Below the pieces are notes generated by a model that was not told the origin of the DNA, made no database searches, and saw nothing but the letters and a program-made list of their open reading frames with translations. A stretch of 53,958 bases of DNA from contig PAIY01000205.1 in the NCBI GenBank assembly GCA_002704825.1, positions 1 to 53,958 on the forward strand. The letters are read 5' to 3'. The translations under genes were made by a program, and so were the position numbers. Positions 25,623 through 32,695 of the stretch are shown here, piece by piece; the first letter of the stretch is position 1, and each line of letters begins with the position of its first letter. Source of the stretch: Phycisphaeraceae bacterium. GTDB taxonomy: Bacteria; Planctomycetota; Phycisphaerae; Phycisphaerales; Phycisphaeraceae.

Positions 25623-26618
25623 CTAAGATCGTTTCCGTCGAGACGGTGGACTGATATGCGATAAGCTATTGTGCCGGGTTTGACGATCATCCGAGCGTGG
25701 AAAAACACTGATGTGTAAGAGCCGCTGCTCAACCTGAAGTCCTTGGCCCACCATATTACTGGTTTCAAATCGAATGTCCTGGCCTTCGCCGACTGCTGCG
25801 AACGCTTCACATGTCTGTTCGCCAACATGTTCCAGGATGACACCGACCGATTTTTGGGTGAAGCTCTTACCTTCCGTGCCTCTGGCCATCTCGGCATCCA
25901 TCGCATAACTGGCAACAAGTCGGCACCAAATCTCCTTGAGTGTCGAGGGGGAATCAAAAGCGTCCATTGCGACGAATTGACCACACACTGCAGCAACAAC
26001 GCCACAGGCCCCTGATGGGTACAGCAAGGCGTCCTGATATCGTTCAATGACATCGCCGCGAGTGGCCATCGCATCCGACATCGCTCGGGTCGGTGACTGT
26101 ATTTCACTGGCCTCAATGTGTTGTGCCACACTATCCCATACAGCTCCCTGATCACTTTCTGCTCGTCCCCTGGTTCGAAGGCTGTGCTGTACGTCTAGAC
26201 TCTTGCGTTGCCGCAGACTGCTGGGGGCATAGTTGCCCGATTGAAAAGTCGGACTGATGTGGCTCCACCGACCTTCTTCGACACACGAAACGGGAAAACG
26301 TGTTTTCGACCTGGGCGGCAGCAAAACACTGGTATTGAGAATGCGGTTCTGCTTGGCTCCCTGCAACTCTTCACCATCAATAAGGAGCACTGGGGTGTCG
26401 CCATCGTTAACTGCCAAAAGCTCAGGTACGGTTCCAGCATCGCTGATCTCTGAAACAGTCAGGGCGCCAGCATGGATGGCTTCAGATGCCAGCAGATAAT
26501 TTTGGAACCGGTCCTGCTGCACATCCTCCAGTAAGGGCACCAGCGTCAGATTACGGTGGCCAATCGCAGTACCTGACTTGAACGCTGGCAGAATGTCTTG
26601 CATCCGGATCGTGTTCAT
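25623..26618 (-). CDS. ARPP-1 (DUF6569) domain protein
   Basis: A 331-aa protein. The segment PVLLIDGEELQGAKQNRILNTSVLLPPRSKTRFPVSCVEEGRW is (split here only by description) the hallmark of the ARPP-1/DUF6569 family, named for association with ADP-ribosylation-type and phosphatase conflict systems; I recall this family link rather than deriving it. Its biochemical role is not established. ATG 26618 is chosen because AAAGGAAC lies 5-8 nt upstream; the frame is open to 26708. It is the first gene of the four-gene minus-strand operon and shares its control region with the divergent WYL-type regulator. Confidence 0.75.
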   Translation of the reverse strand: MNTIRMQDILPAFKSGTAIGHRNLTLVPLLEDVQQDRFQNYLLASEAIHAGALTVSEISDAGTVPELLAVNDGDTPVLLIDGEELQGAKQNRILNTSVLLPPRSKTRFPVSCVEEGRWSHISPTFQSGNYAPSSLRQRKSLDVQHSLRTRGRAESDQGAVWDSVAQHIEASEIQSPTRAMSDAMATRGDVIERYQDALLYPSGACGVVAAVCGQFVAMDAFDSPSTLKEIWCRLVASYAMDAEMARGTEGKSFTQKSVGVILEHVGEQTCEAFAAVGEGQDIRFETSNMVGQGLQVEQRLLHISVFPRSDDRQTRHNSLSHISPPSRRKRS

Positions 26619-26701
26619 AGATGTTCCTTTCAACGCTTGGTTGTTGATATGAGCATAAATGGCACCTATGACAGGAATGGTCGCACCAAGGCAGAAAACT
26701 T

Positions 26702-26736
26702 GCGACAATGCCTCAAGGTGTGACCATATCTGTCGC
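26702..26736. promoter_or_regulatory. Inverted GCGACA pair between ARPP-1 and WYL genes
   Basis: GCGACA (26702-26707) and TGTCGC (26731-26736) form an inverted pair with 23 nt between them, in the 183-bp divergent control region. It is a candidate binding site for the WYL-type regulator, which would then control both itself and the operon. The pair is short, so chance is possible. Confidence 0.3.
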
Positions 26737-26801
26737 GGGTTCTGCCTAAGCTAAATGCGTTGTGTGATTACACCGGATAATTGCAGAAAAGGGATTCGAA
26801 C

Positions 26802-27788
26802 ATGGCTAGAGGCGATAATCTGTTGCGTCAGTGGGAACTGATCAAAGCACTTCAGGCTCATCGTTTCGGTGTAAGCACAGAAGAACTTTGTTCTCGGCTG
26901 GAATGCAACAAAAGAACTGTACAGCGCGACTTGGGCTTCCTTCAGGACATCTTCCCAATCAGCTATGAGCAACGCGACCGTGGCAAGCGATACTGGAAAC
27001 TGGCACATAACGTTATTGAATCCGAACAACTCCAACTGACGATGACCGAAATGTTGAGCCTGTTTCTGTCGCAGCAGATTCTTTTGCCACTTGCAGGCAC
27101 ACAATTTGGTGATGGCTTACAGACTGCAATTCAAAAGATTCGAGCCATCCTGCCAACACGGGCACTGACTTACTTTGAAGGCCTTGACGGTGCATTTTTC
27201 ATCAAAAACCTTGCTAATCACGACTACTCAGGCCAGGACAAGGAAATCCGAATCCTCAATGAAGCGATCATGAACAAGAAGTGCGTGAAGGTGAACTACT
27301 GGTCTGCCAGTAATGGGTACGAGGTTAGCAGTGAACTCCACCCCTATGGCATGGTGTTGTTGCATGCATCATTATATTGCATCGGATTCCTGGCATGCCA
27401 CGGAGAAGTACGCACGCTCAAGGTGACCCGGATCAAGGGGCTGACACGACTGGAAAAGAGCTTTGAGAAGCCTGATGATTTTTCACTTACCGGACATCTT
27501 CAGGGAACCTTTGGCATCATCAAATCGCAGAACCCCTGTAAAATCCGTGTCGAGTTCACAGATTGGGCCGCGACTAATGTCCGTGAAATACAGTGGCACA
27601 CGAGTCAAAAGATCACAACTGACACGAATAATAAAGTCACCGCAACATTCGAGTTACGAGACACAATTGAGTTCAAACGTTGGCTGCTAGGGTTCGGCCC
27701 ACACGCACGCGTGATTAGCCCTTCAACATTGGTAGCCGAGGTGTGTGATGATCTTAAGCATACACTGAGCCAATATTCAAAAGAGTAG
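26802..27788 (+). CDS. WYL-type transcriptional regulator
   Basis: A 328-aa protein. Residues 1-65 are a DeoR-like helix-turn-helix (FGVSTEELCSRLECNKRTVQRDLGFL). Residues about 150-230 form the WYL ligand domain, with …HPYGMVLLHASLYCIGFL… and …RTLKVTRIKGL…; the name-giving Trp-Tyr-Leu is here L-Y-C, so the motif is degenerate. A WCX-like C-terminus ends …RWLLGFGPHARVISP. Regulators of this class (BrxR, CapW) repress phage-defence operons and release on sensing nucleic acid or nucleotide signals. ATG 26802 follows AAAAGGG by 9 nt. Its divergent position beside the ARPP-1 operon makes that operon its likely target. Confidence 0.82.
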   Translation: MARGDNLLRQWELIKALQAHRFGVSTEELCSRLECNKRTVQRDLGFLQDIFPISYEQRDRGKRYWKLAHNVIESEQLQLTMTEMLSLFLSQQILLPLAGTQFGDGLQTAIQKIRAILPTRALTYFEGLDGAFFIKNLANHDYSGQDKEIRILNEAIMNKKCVKVNYWSASNGYEVSSELHPYGMVLLHASLYCIGFLACHGEVRTLKVTRIKGLTRLEKSFEKPDDFSLTGHLQGTFGIIKSQNPCKIRVEFTDWAATNVREIQWHTSQKITTDTNNKVTATFELRDTIEFKRWLLGFGPHARVISPSTLVAEVCDDLKHTLSQYSKE

Positions 27789-27844
27789 TTGGCAAAAGTG
27801 CATAGGCTGGAGCATCATTATGATTCATATTTTTCAAAATATCA

Positions 27845-28858
27845 TTATGGTGCAATGATCGTTGGAATGCTTGAAATACAAAGTGACTGCCTTGATTCAA
27901 GAGATAGTCGGTTGATATGTTCCATAATCCAATCGGACAAAATGTGACCATCGATCACTTTTATATTGCTATCTTCTGCATATTGATACGCTTCCGGAGT
28001 CAATGATCCTGATGTTAGAAACACTAATTGATGATCAGCATATTCCGAATTTTCTAGTTTCTGAATTTCCTTTAATTGATCAATACCATGTGTGTTTGAA
28101 AAGCCAGAATGATGTTTGACTTGAACCAACACACTGGTATCTGAACAACGATCAGGACGAGATGCTTTGATATCGGCATCTGCCTTGCCAGGCATTGCTC
28201 GCTTTGACATGATATTTGCATCATATCCATCAAGTATTAGCAGTTCTCGCACAAGATGTTCCAGACCGATACCACCTGTTTGAAGGTTGGTGTTTCCGGT
28301 TTGGATATGACTGAGTAATTGGTCTTTGAATGCTTCAGCGCTCTTCTGCTCTTTTTCCTCAAACTGACTTTTCCATGAGTAATCTTTACCGCTTTCAACT
28401 TTTGACAGTGCGATCATGATTTCCGGTTCAAATTCTGACAAGTCATTAACCGTCATGCCTTGCACTCGGATGCGTCTTTGAAATGCTTCGGAGAATTCAC
28501 CTCGTGGCAGTGTTACAATTTTATTGTTTTCATTTAATTTGAATACAACCCTACGCTGATTGGCGCGATCAAATTTAATATACTCCGGATCGAAAAATAT
28601 TCCGCCTTTTGCTCTGCCGATAGCAATTGAGTATGCAAGTGGAGCAACAATAATATCGCCATCCGTAATGGCAAAAAAACGCCGTATTTGATTGGCACGT
28701 CGCCCGATTCCGTAGTCCCCTTTGATCGCATCAATAACTTGTTGGGAAGTTTCCATTTCAGAAAAATTGTAATCAGACCATCCAATGCCAACGATTGATT
28801 TTTCAATTAGCTCTGGAATTGTTCGAACAAGATAACACTTAGGGGATTCGTGTGACAT
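27845..28858 (-). CDS. Mrr-type restriction endonuclease
   Basis: A 337-aa protein. The C-terminal half is an Mrr/PD-(D/E)XK catalytic domain: GIGLEHLVRELLILDGYDANIMSKRAMPGKADADIKA, then VLVQVKHHSG, giving the E, D and Q-x-K pattern of Mrr. The N-terminal 120 residues (GIGWSDYNF…RRFFAITDGDIIVAPLAYSIAIGRAKGG) resemble PUA/EVE-like modules that bind modified bases, suggesting a modification-dependent enzyme. Start at 28858 has AGAAAGAAG upstream. It stands alone on the minus strand, convergent with the WYL gene, with AT-richer sequence than its neighbours, consistent with separate acquisition. The endonuclease call is firm; the target type is inferred. Confidence 0.82.
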   Translation of the reverse strand: MSHESPKCYLVRTIPELIEKSIVGIGWSDYNFSEMETSQQVIDAIKGDYGIGRRANQIRRFFAITDGDIIVAPLAYSIAIGRAKGGIFFDPEYIKFDRANQRRVVFKLNENNKIVTLPRGEFSEAFQRRIRVQGMTVNDLSEFEPEIMIALSKVESGKDYSWKSQFEEKEQKSAEAFKDQLLSHIQTGNTNLQTGGIGLEHLVRELLILDGYDANIMSKRAMPGKADADIKASRPDRCSDTSVLVQVKHHSGFSNTHGIDQLKEIQKLENSEYADHQLVFLTSGSLTPEAYQYAEDSNIKVIDGHILSDWIMEHINRLSLESRQSLCISSIPTIIAP

Positions 28859-28966
28859 TGATACTTCTTTCTGTTGAATCAAATCAGCGATGTAACATTA
28901 GGAAAGAACATTAGATGCTGTAGATATCACATCTGCAACAAACTGTCAATTTTCATAAAATCTTGA

Positions 28967-29446
28967 TCAATCCTCCACGCGTTTCTGTGGAACAAACCGT
29001 TGTTTTGTCACCTTTTTACCCTGAGTGAGAACCGACCGTTTGACTGGTGGCACAAATGCACGCTGATAAGTGATTTTGTATATGCCAGGTGGCAAGATGA
29101 CATCACCATGTTCAGGATGGGTAATAGTTCGTTGGCAAAAAATGTGAATGATCGGGCCTGTTATTGCATTGGCATTGGTTTTTTCATAAATGGTGACATC
29201 CCTAAGTGAGTCCAGAATATGGCGACTGCCTTTGCTTGTACCTGGAGCTAGTTGTGGATTCTGGATAGATGCTTTACGCCAGCTCGCTGGGACACGTTGA
29301 AGAAGTTGGATATAGATATCGCCCTGACGAAACGTGTCTCCAATACTGGCAGCTTCGGGGAACCGTTGAGGCAAATCAGACTTGATGGATTCAGCAGCAG
29401 TCCGAACGCGATTGAGAGATTCGATACTTGTGATTGCGGTGGCCAT
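28967..29446 (-). CDS. Unknown 159-aa partner of DUF6745 protein
   Basis: Starts MATAITSIESLNRVRTAAES at 29446, with its ATG overlapping the stop of the upstream gene (TAATG), so it is translationally coupled. The protein is basic at the C-terminus, with GDIYIQLLQRVP near residue 44 and DVILPPGIYKITYQRAF near 125, a beta-rich pattern. I know small proteins of this kind beside DUF6745 genes but no function for them. The coupling implies joint function with the DUF6745 protein. Confidence 0.65.
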   Translation of the reverse strand: MATAITSIESLNRVRTAAESIKSDLPQRFPEAASIGDTFRQGDIYIQLLQRVPASWRKASIQNPQLAPGTSKGSRHILDSLRDVTIYEKTNANAITGPIIHIFCQRTITHPEHGDVILPPGIYKITYQRAFVPPVKRSVLTQGKKVTKQRFVPQKRVED

Positions 29447-30678
29447 TATGATGCTCCTATAAGACGTTTGTTTAAGCCCTGGCTCAGATAATGTTGTGCT
29501 TCGTCTACGGTTTTGCAGCTCTTGGGAACTTGCATGGCATAAATCCGGGCTGTCGATGGACACGCACAAACCAGAACTCGCATCTGGTGTAATTGCATGA
29601 GCGATTCTTCTGTTTGGCTGATGTCATTCCGTTTATGCTCGATGACGTAAGCATGACAACGTGACAGGTAACGGACCCACCCAAAGCGTTCGATTCGGAT
29701 ACGTTTAACATCAGCATTCATTTCATTGCGAATGTCTACGAGACTTTGTGTTTGTGGCGACATGATGATCTGTTTATTCACGATAACGCCATTAAAACAG
29801 TAAAAGCAGGTTCCGTCGCTAAAAGCGATTGCAGGCCCATCTTCACAATGGAGTTGCTGTTGTTGGAATGGCGCATCGGACATCTTCAGCGACACAGGTC
29901 GCTCGCAGAGAAGGCAAACATCCCGAAAAGGCAGCCAACACAGACAGTTTTTTGCCAGCAATTCCCATGCGTCACGTTGGCGAATGGTGTTATTGATGAG
30001 TCCAAGTTGTCTGAGCAGATCGTATTCGTAGAATGCATTGCCAATACTGCCATAGAGAATGTGTTCAATTATTTGGTCCAAACGCACACGGAACCGACCT
30101 TCACGAAGTGATGTTTGAAGCTTGTACTTCAGCTGATTGATCTGTTGGCACGCTGTTGACGAGTTGGAGGACAAATTCCTGGTGAGAAGCCAGGGATTTG
30201 AGCCAGCAAGAATGGCATCGACTATCCGGGATAAAATATCGTTTGTCGTCCGAAATTGTTCCCAGAATCGTTGTTTGATCATCAGACACAATGTATCCTG
30301 CAATGTACACCATTGGGGAATACGGTGCCGGAAAAGCGCGTTTGTTGCAGAGACATCCATCATTCTCCAATGAGCAGCAGATTGTGCTTGCGTAGCAGTT
30401 ATATCAAGCACGGATGACAGTAGATTACCTTGCCCGGCAGACACATCATCTGCACCAATCTGGTCAATGATCATTGCATCCATGCACATAGCCAACGGGT
30501 TGTCGTACCAGATGAAGCGTGGTGACTGATAGTTGGCGTCGCGGTACAACGTACAGATAGTCTGCACCACGTCATAACGGTTAGCTGGTGCGGTAGCTGT
30601 GAAGGTTTTGTGGTAGTGCCTGTCGAGTAAAGTTATGGCTGTTTCATCATCCAGAGTCTGGTCGGGATCATGTGTCAT
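29446..30678 (-). CDS. DUF6745-type protein
   Basis: A 410-aa protein. The C-terminal half carries the segment LHCEDGPAIAFSDGTCFYCFNG, followed by VNKQIIMSPQTQSL… and VKRIRIERFGWVRYL, which is the recognisable core of DUF6745 proteins; their function is unknown. The N-terminal half is helical. I prefer ATG 30678 to the one at 30696 because AAAGGA lies 6 nt before it. The gene is coupled to a 159-aa downstream gene and diverges from the zinc-ribbon gene across a control region with three dyads. DUF6745 genes are frequent in Planctomycetota and actinobacterial genomes, often in variable islands. Confidence 0.65.
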   Translation of the reverse strand: MTHDPDQTLDDETAITLLDRHYHKTFTATAPANRYDVVQTICTLYRDANYQSPRFIWYDNPLAMCMDAMIIDQIGADDVSAGQGNLLSSVLDITATQAQSAAHWRMMDVSATNALFRHRIPQWCTLQDTLCLMIKQRFWEQFRTTNDILSRIVDAILAGSNPWLLTRNLSSNSSTACQQINQLKYKLQTSLREGRFRVRLDQIIEHILYGSIGNAFYEYDLLRQLGLINNTIRQRDAWELLAKNCLCWLPFRDVCLLCERPVSLKMSDAPFQQQQLHCEDGPAIAFSDGTCFYCFNGVIVNKQIIMSPQTQSLVDIRNEMNADVKRIRIERFGWVRYLSRCHAYVIEHKRNDISQTEESLMQLHQMRVLVCACPSTARIYAMQVPKSCKTVDEAQHYLSQGLNKRLIGAS

Positions 30679-30763
30679 ATCGAATCCTTTCGCCATAAAG
30701 GTTGGTTGGCAAGATTGAAATCAAGTGTCAGAGCCAACTGAAAATACTCTACGCTTGCTTAGT

Positions 30764-30815
30764 GACAGGATGTGTCGCAGGTAAATAAAATTATTTACCT
30801 CTGACCAATCCTGTC
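30764..30815. promoter_or_regulatory. Nested dyads in DUF6745/zinc-ribbon control region
   Basis: An inner perfect inverted pair AGGTAAATAA/TTATTTACCT (30779-30788 and 30791-30800) is framed by an outer pair GACAGGAT/ATCCTGTC (30764-30771 and 30808-30815). Both centre on the same point, which is characteristic of an operator binding a symmetric dimer or tetramer. Confidence 0.5.
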
Positions 30816-30851
30816 GTACCTAAAAACTACACTTCGGTTGAAATGCTAGTC

Positions 30852-30873
30852 ATGCCGGAACGTTTACCGGCAT
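30852..30873. promoter_or_regulatory. ATGCCGG/CCGGCAT dyad upstream of zinc-ribbon gene
   Basis: ATGCCGG (30852-30858) and CCGGCAT (30867-30873) form a perfect inverted pair with an 8-nt spacer, about 53 nt before the zinc-ribbon ATG. TAGTAT at 30888-30893 could be a -10 box. Confidence 0.4.
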
Positions 30874-30926
30874 AAGTCAATTTGTTTTAGTATGGAACAC
30901 TCGGATTCAACCGACAGGAGGAAATC

Positions 30927-31181
30927 ATGGCACAAAACTTCTATTGCATGTATTGTGGAAACAAGTACAGCAGCGTGACATCTCTTTCAAGCTCAACTTG
31001 TACCCGACACCCAAACGGTTCACACAAGGGAAAGCATGCCTTGTATGAAGGCAGTGAAAAGACAAAGTACACATGTAAATACTGTGGCAATCAATACACT
31101 AGCATCACTTCATTAACAGCATCCAATTGTACTCGACACCCCAATGGCTCCCATAAAGGACGTCATTCACCTGCACTCTAG
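30927..31181 (+). CDS. Tandem zinc-ribbon small protein
   Basis: An 84-aa protein made of two near-identical halves, each with C-x2-C-G-x2-Y-x-S-x3-L-x4-C-x2-H-P-x-G-S-H-K-G-x-H. The first repeat is at about residues 6-37 (CMYCGNKY…CTRHPNGSHKG) and the second at about 49-80 (CKYCGNQY…CTRHPNGSHKG). Three Cys and a His per repeat suggest one bound zinc each. I have seen single copies of this CxxCG…CxxHP unit in unrelated bacteria, but know no function. AGGAGG lies 8 nt before the ATG, so it is surely expressed. It sits in the defence island between dyad operators and a long hairpin. Confidence 0.8.
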   Translation: MAQNFYCMYCGNKYSSVTSLSSSTCTRHPNGSHKGKHALYEGSEKTKYTCKYCGNQYTSITSLTASNCTRHPNGSHKGRHSPAL

Positions 31182-31198
31182 AGGGGTTATGTTGGCAT

Positions 31199-31244
31199 GT
31201 TACAAAGTGTCGGTATTTATTCATAATTACCGACACTTTGTAAC
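31199..31244. repeat. Perfect 17-bp inverted repeat after zinc-ribbon gene
   Basis: GTTACAAAGTGTCGGTA (31199-31215) is exactly inverted at 31228-31244, around an AT-rich 12-nt loop. It has no U-tract, so it is not a classical terminator; it could still stabilise the mRNA end, or be an operator. The following 31245-31471 shows no gene I can support. Confidence 0.6.
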
Positions 31245-31471
31245 ACCCAGATTCTCAGTTCACACTTCAATGGTAATAGTGCTTGAATGTGTGGACAAAA
31301 CTGATTTCAGAGAAATCCTGCAATCTCAATCTTTTTTGCAAGACTTGTCTCACAAAATCTGGCACGAAAGATGCTTGTTTCAATACGAATGTTACCTGTA
31401 GATGAATCCCTCAAAAGTGAATGATTGTATGGGGCTCATTGATATAATCTTCACAATTGCCTGCATGTAAA

Positions 31472-32578
31472 TCACGGTGCTTCTGAACTGCTGAGTTCTG
31501 TTAATCGATAGCTTGTGCTCCGGCCGCCACTGGGATTGGCCAATGGCCGAATTGGGTGTGCTATCGTTGATATGGCTCTTGCATGTGCTGACAGGACCAG
31601 CGACCTTTTTTACAGCATGTCATCCCAAATCGAAGCTCAACGCAAAGATTACTACAGGAACCTGGAACTCACGCAAGCTGGCGATCTTGATATCACACGT
31701 TGGATCGAATAGTTTTTAGCATGCTTGGATCATGCAATTGATGGCGCGGAGCAACTGCTTGCAGCAGTTCTGTACAAAGCTCAACTCTGGGCAAAGATCA
31801 ACGAGCAGCCTGTCAATGACAGACAACGCCTTGTGATCAATCGAATGCTTGATGATTTCAAAGGTTTTCTGACTTCATCGAAGTATGCCAAGCTGGCCAA
31901 GTGCTCAACCGATACTGCTCTGCGTGATATCCGTGAATTACTGAACCGGGGAATACTGGTCGCCACATCGAATGGATGAATCGTGACGAACCAAAAATGT
32001 GCTATCGCCGTTTTGATCACGGGGTCGACTTCTGGTGATGCATTGAACCACTTGAGGAACTGCTTCATTTCAAGTGGTAACCGATTCGCATCGGGAGCAT
32101 GAAAGTGAACCTTCTCTCGACCGATTGGACCGGACACGACCTGCATTGGGCCTGATTCAGTTGTCCGCCATTTGCCAACGGTAATCCGCTGCATCCCGCT
32201 ACGACCTGTGGGAAACAACGAGGCATGCTAATCGAAAAGTCGTTCAGATGACAGTGGCTTTGAATAATTGCGTGTGGCATCGAGCATCATTTCCACAACA
32301 CCTTCAACGTCCCGACCAGCCTTGGGCATGCCAGCGGTGTCCAGTCCCATACGTCTGGCAATGGACGAACGCACTTCACCTGGGTTGAGCAATTCACCTT
32401 CAATCGCTGAAGACTTGACGACGTCACGTGTCAGAACATTTAAGCTTGCTTCGGACTTGTGCTCAAAGCCCAAGGTTTCCATTTTGCCAAGCAGACGACC
32501 TTGCTTGTGCCGGACGGCAGCAAGTTGCGCAGACAATGTCTTGTCATCCCAGATAAACTGGGGCCAATCGACATGCAT
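31472..32578 (-). pseudogene. Fic/DOC family gene broken by inversion and two amber codons
   Basis: A minus-strand fic gene of the Fic_N (DUF4172) type. The N-terminus begins at 32578 (MHVDWPQFIWDDKTLSAQLA) and carries the inhibitory motif SSAIEGE. An in-frame TAG at 32228-32230 replaces the Trp in LFD(W)HASLFPTGRSG. The frame continues to the catalytic HPFD at about 31967-31978. There the remainder jumps to the plus strand: NGRIGCAIVDMALA… through DITRWIE(W)FLACLDHAI, with a second Trp codon turned to TAG at 31710-31712, up to RDIRELLNRGILV. The true C-terminus, SGGRSTSYRLTEL…, is back on the minus strand, ending TGA at 31472-31474. An intact protein would AMPylate or otherwise modify a target and be self-inhibited. 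Confidence 0.82.
31538..31966. other. Inverted segment inside the fic pseudogene
   Basis: The stretch that encodes the Fic active-site loop through the C-terminal winged helix is turned round relative to both flanks. The breakpoints fall between HPFD and GNGR, and between ILV and NPSGGRSTSY. Within a few bases the ends are clean. I found only a short shared CGCCAC at both ends, in direct rather than inverted orientation. Confidence 0.75.
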
Positions 32579-32606
32579 GTTGATGCACTATTTGATTCGT
32601 CGCATA

Positions 32607-32640
32607 ATTTGCGGTGTTTATGCCCGCAAATCACCGCAAA
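32607..32640. promoter_or_regulatory. Triple ATTTGCGG half-sites upstream of fic
   Basis: ATTTGCGG (32607-32614), CCGCAAAT (32624-32631) and CCGCAAA (32634-32640) lie 30-60 nt before the fic start. The first two form a perfect inverted pair with 9 nt between. They look like an operator for the former fic promoter. Confidence 0.45.
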
Positions 32641-32695
32641 GGGCAAGAGGTATTTTGAGGAATGGCATCACATCAACTATCAAGTTGCAGCGTAT

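Noticed and set aside
31144..31401. Plus-strand frame downstream of the zinc-ribbon gene
   Set aside because: Overlaps the gene and runs through the 17-bp hairpin; no start signal.
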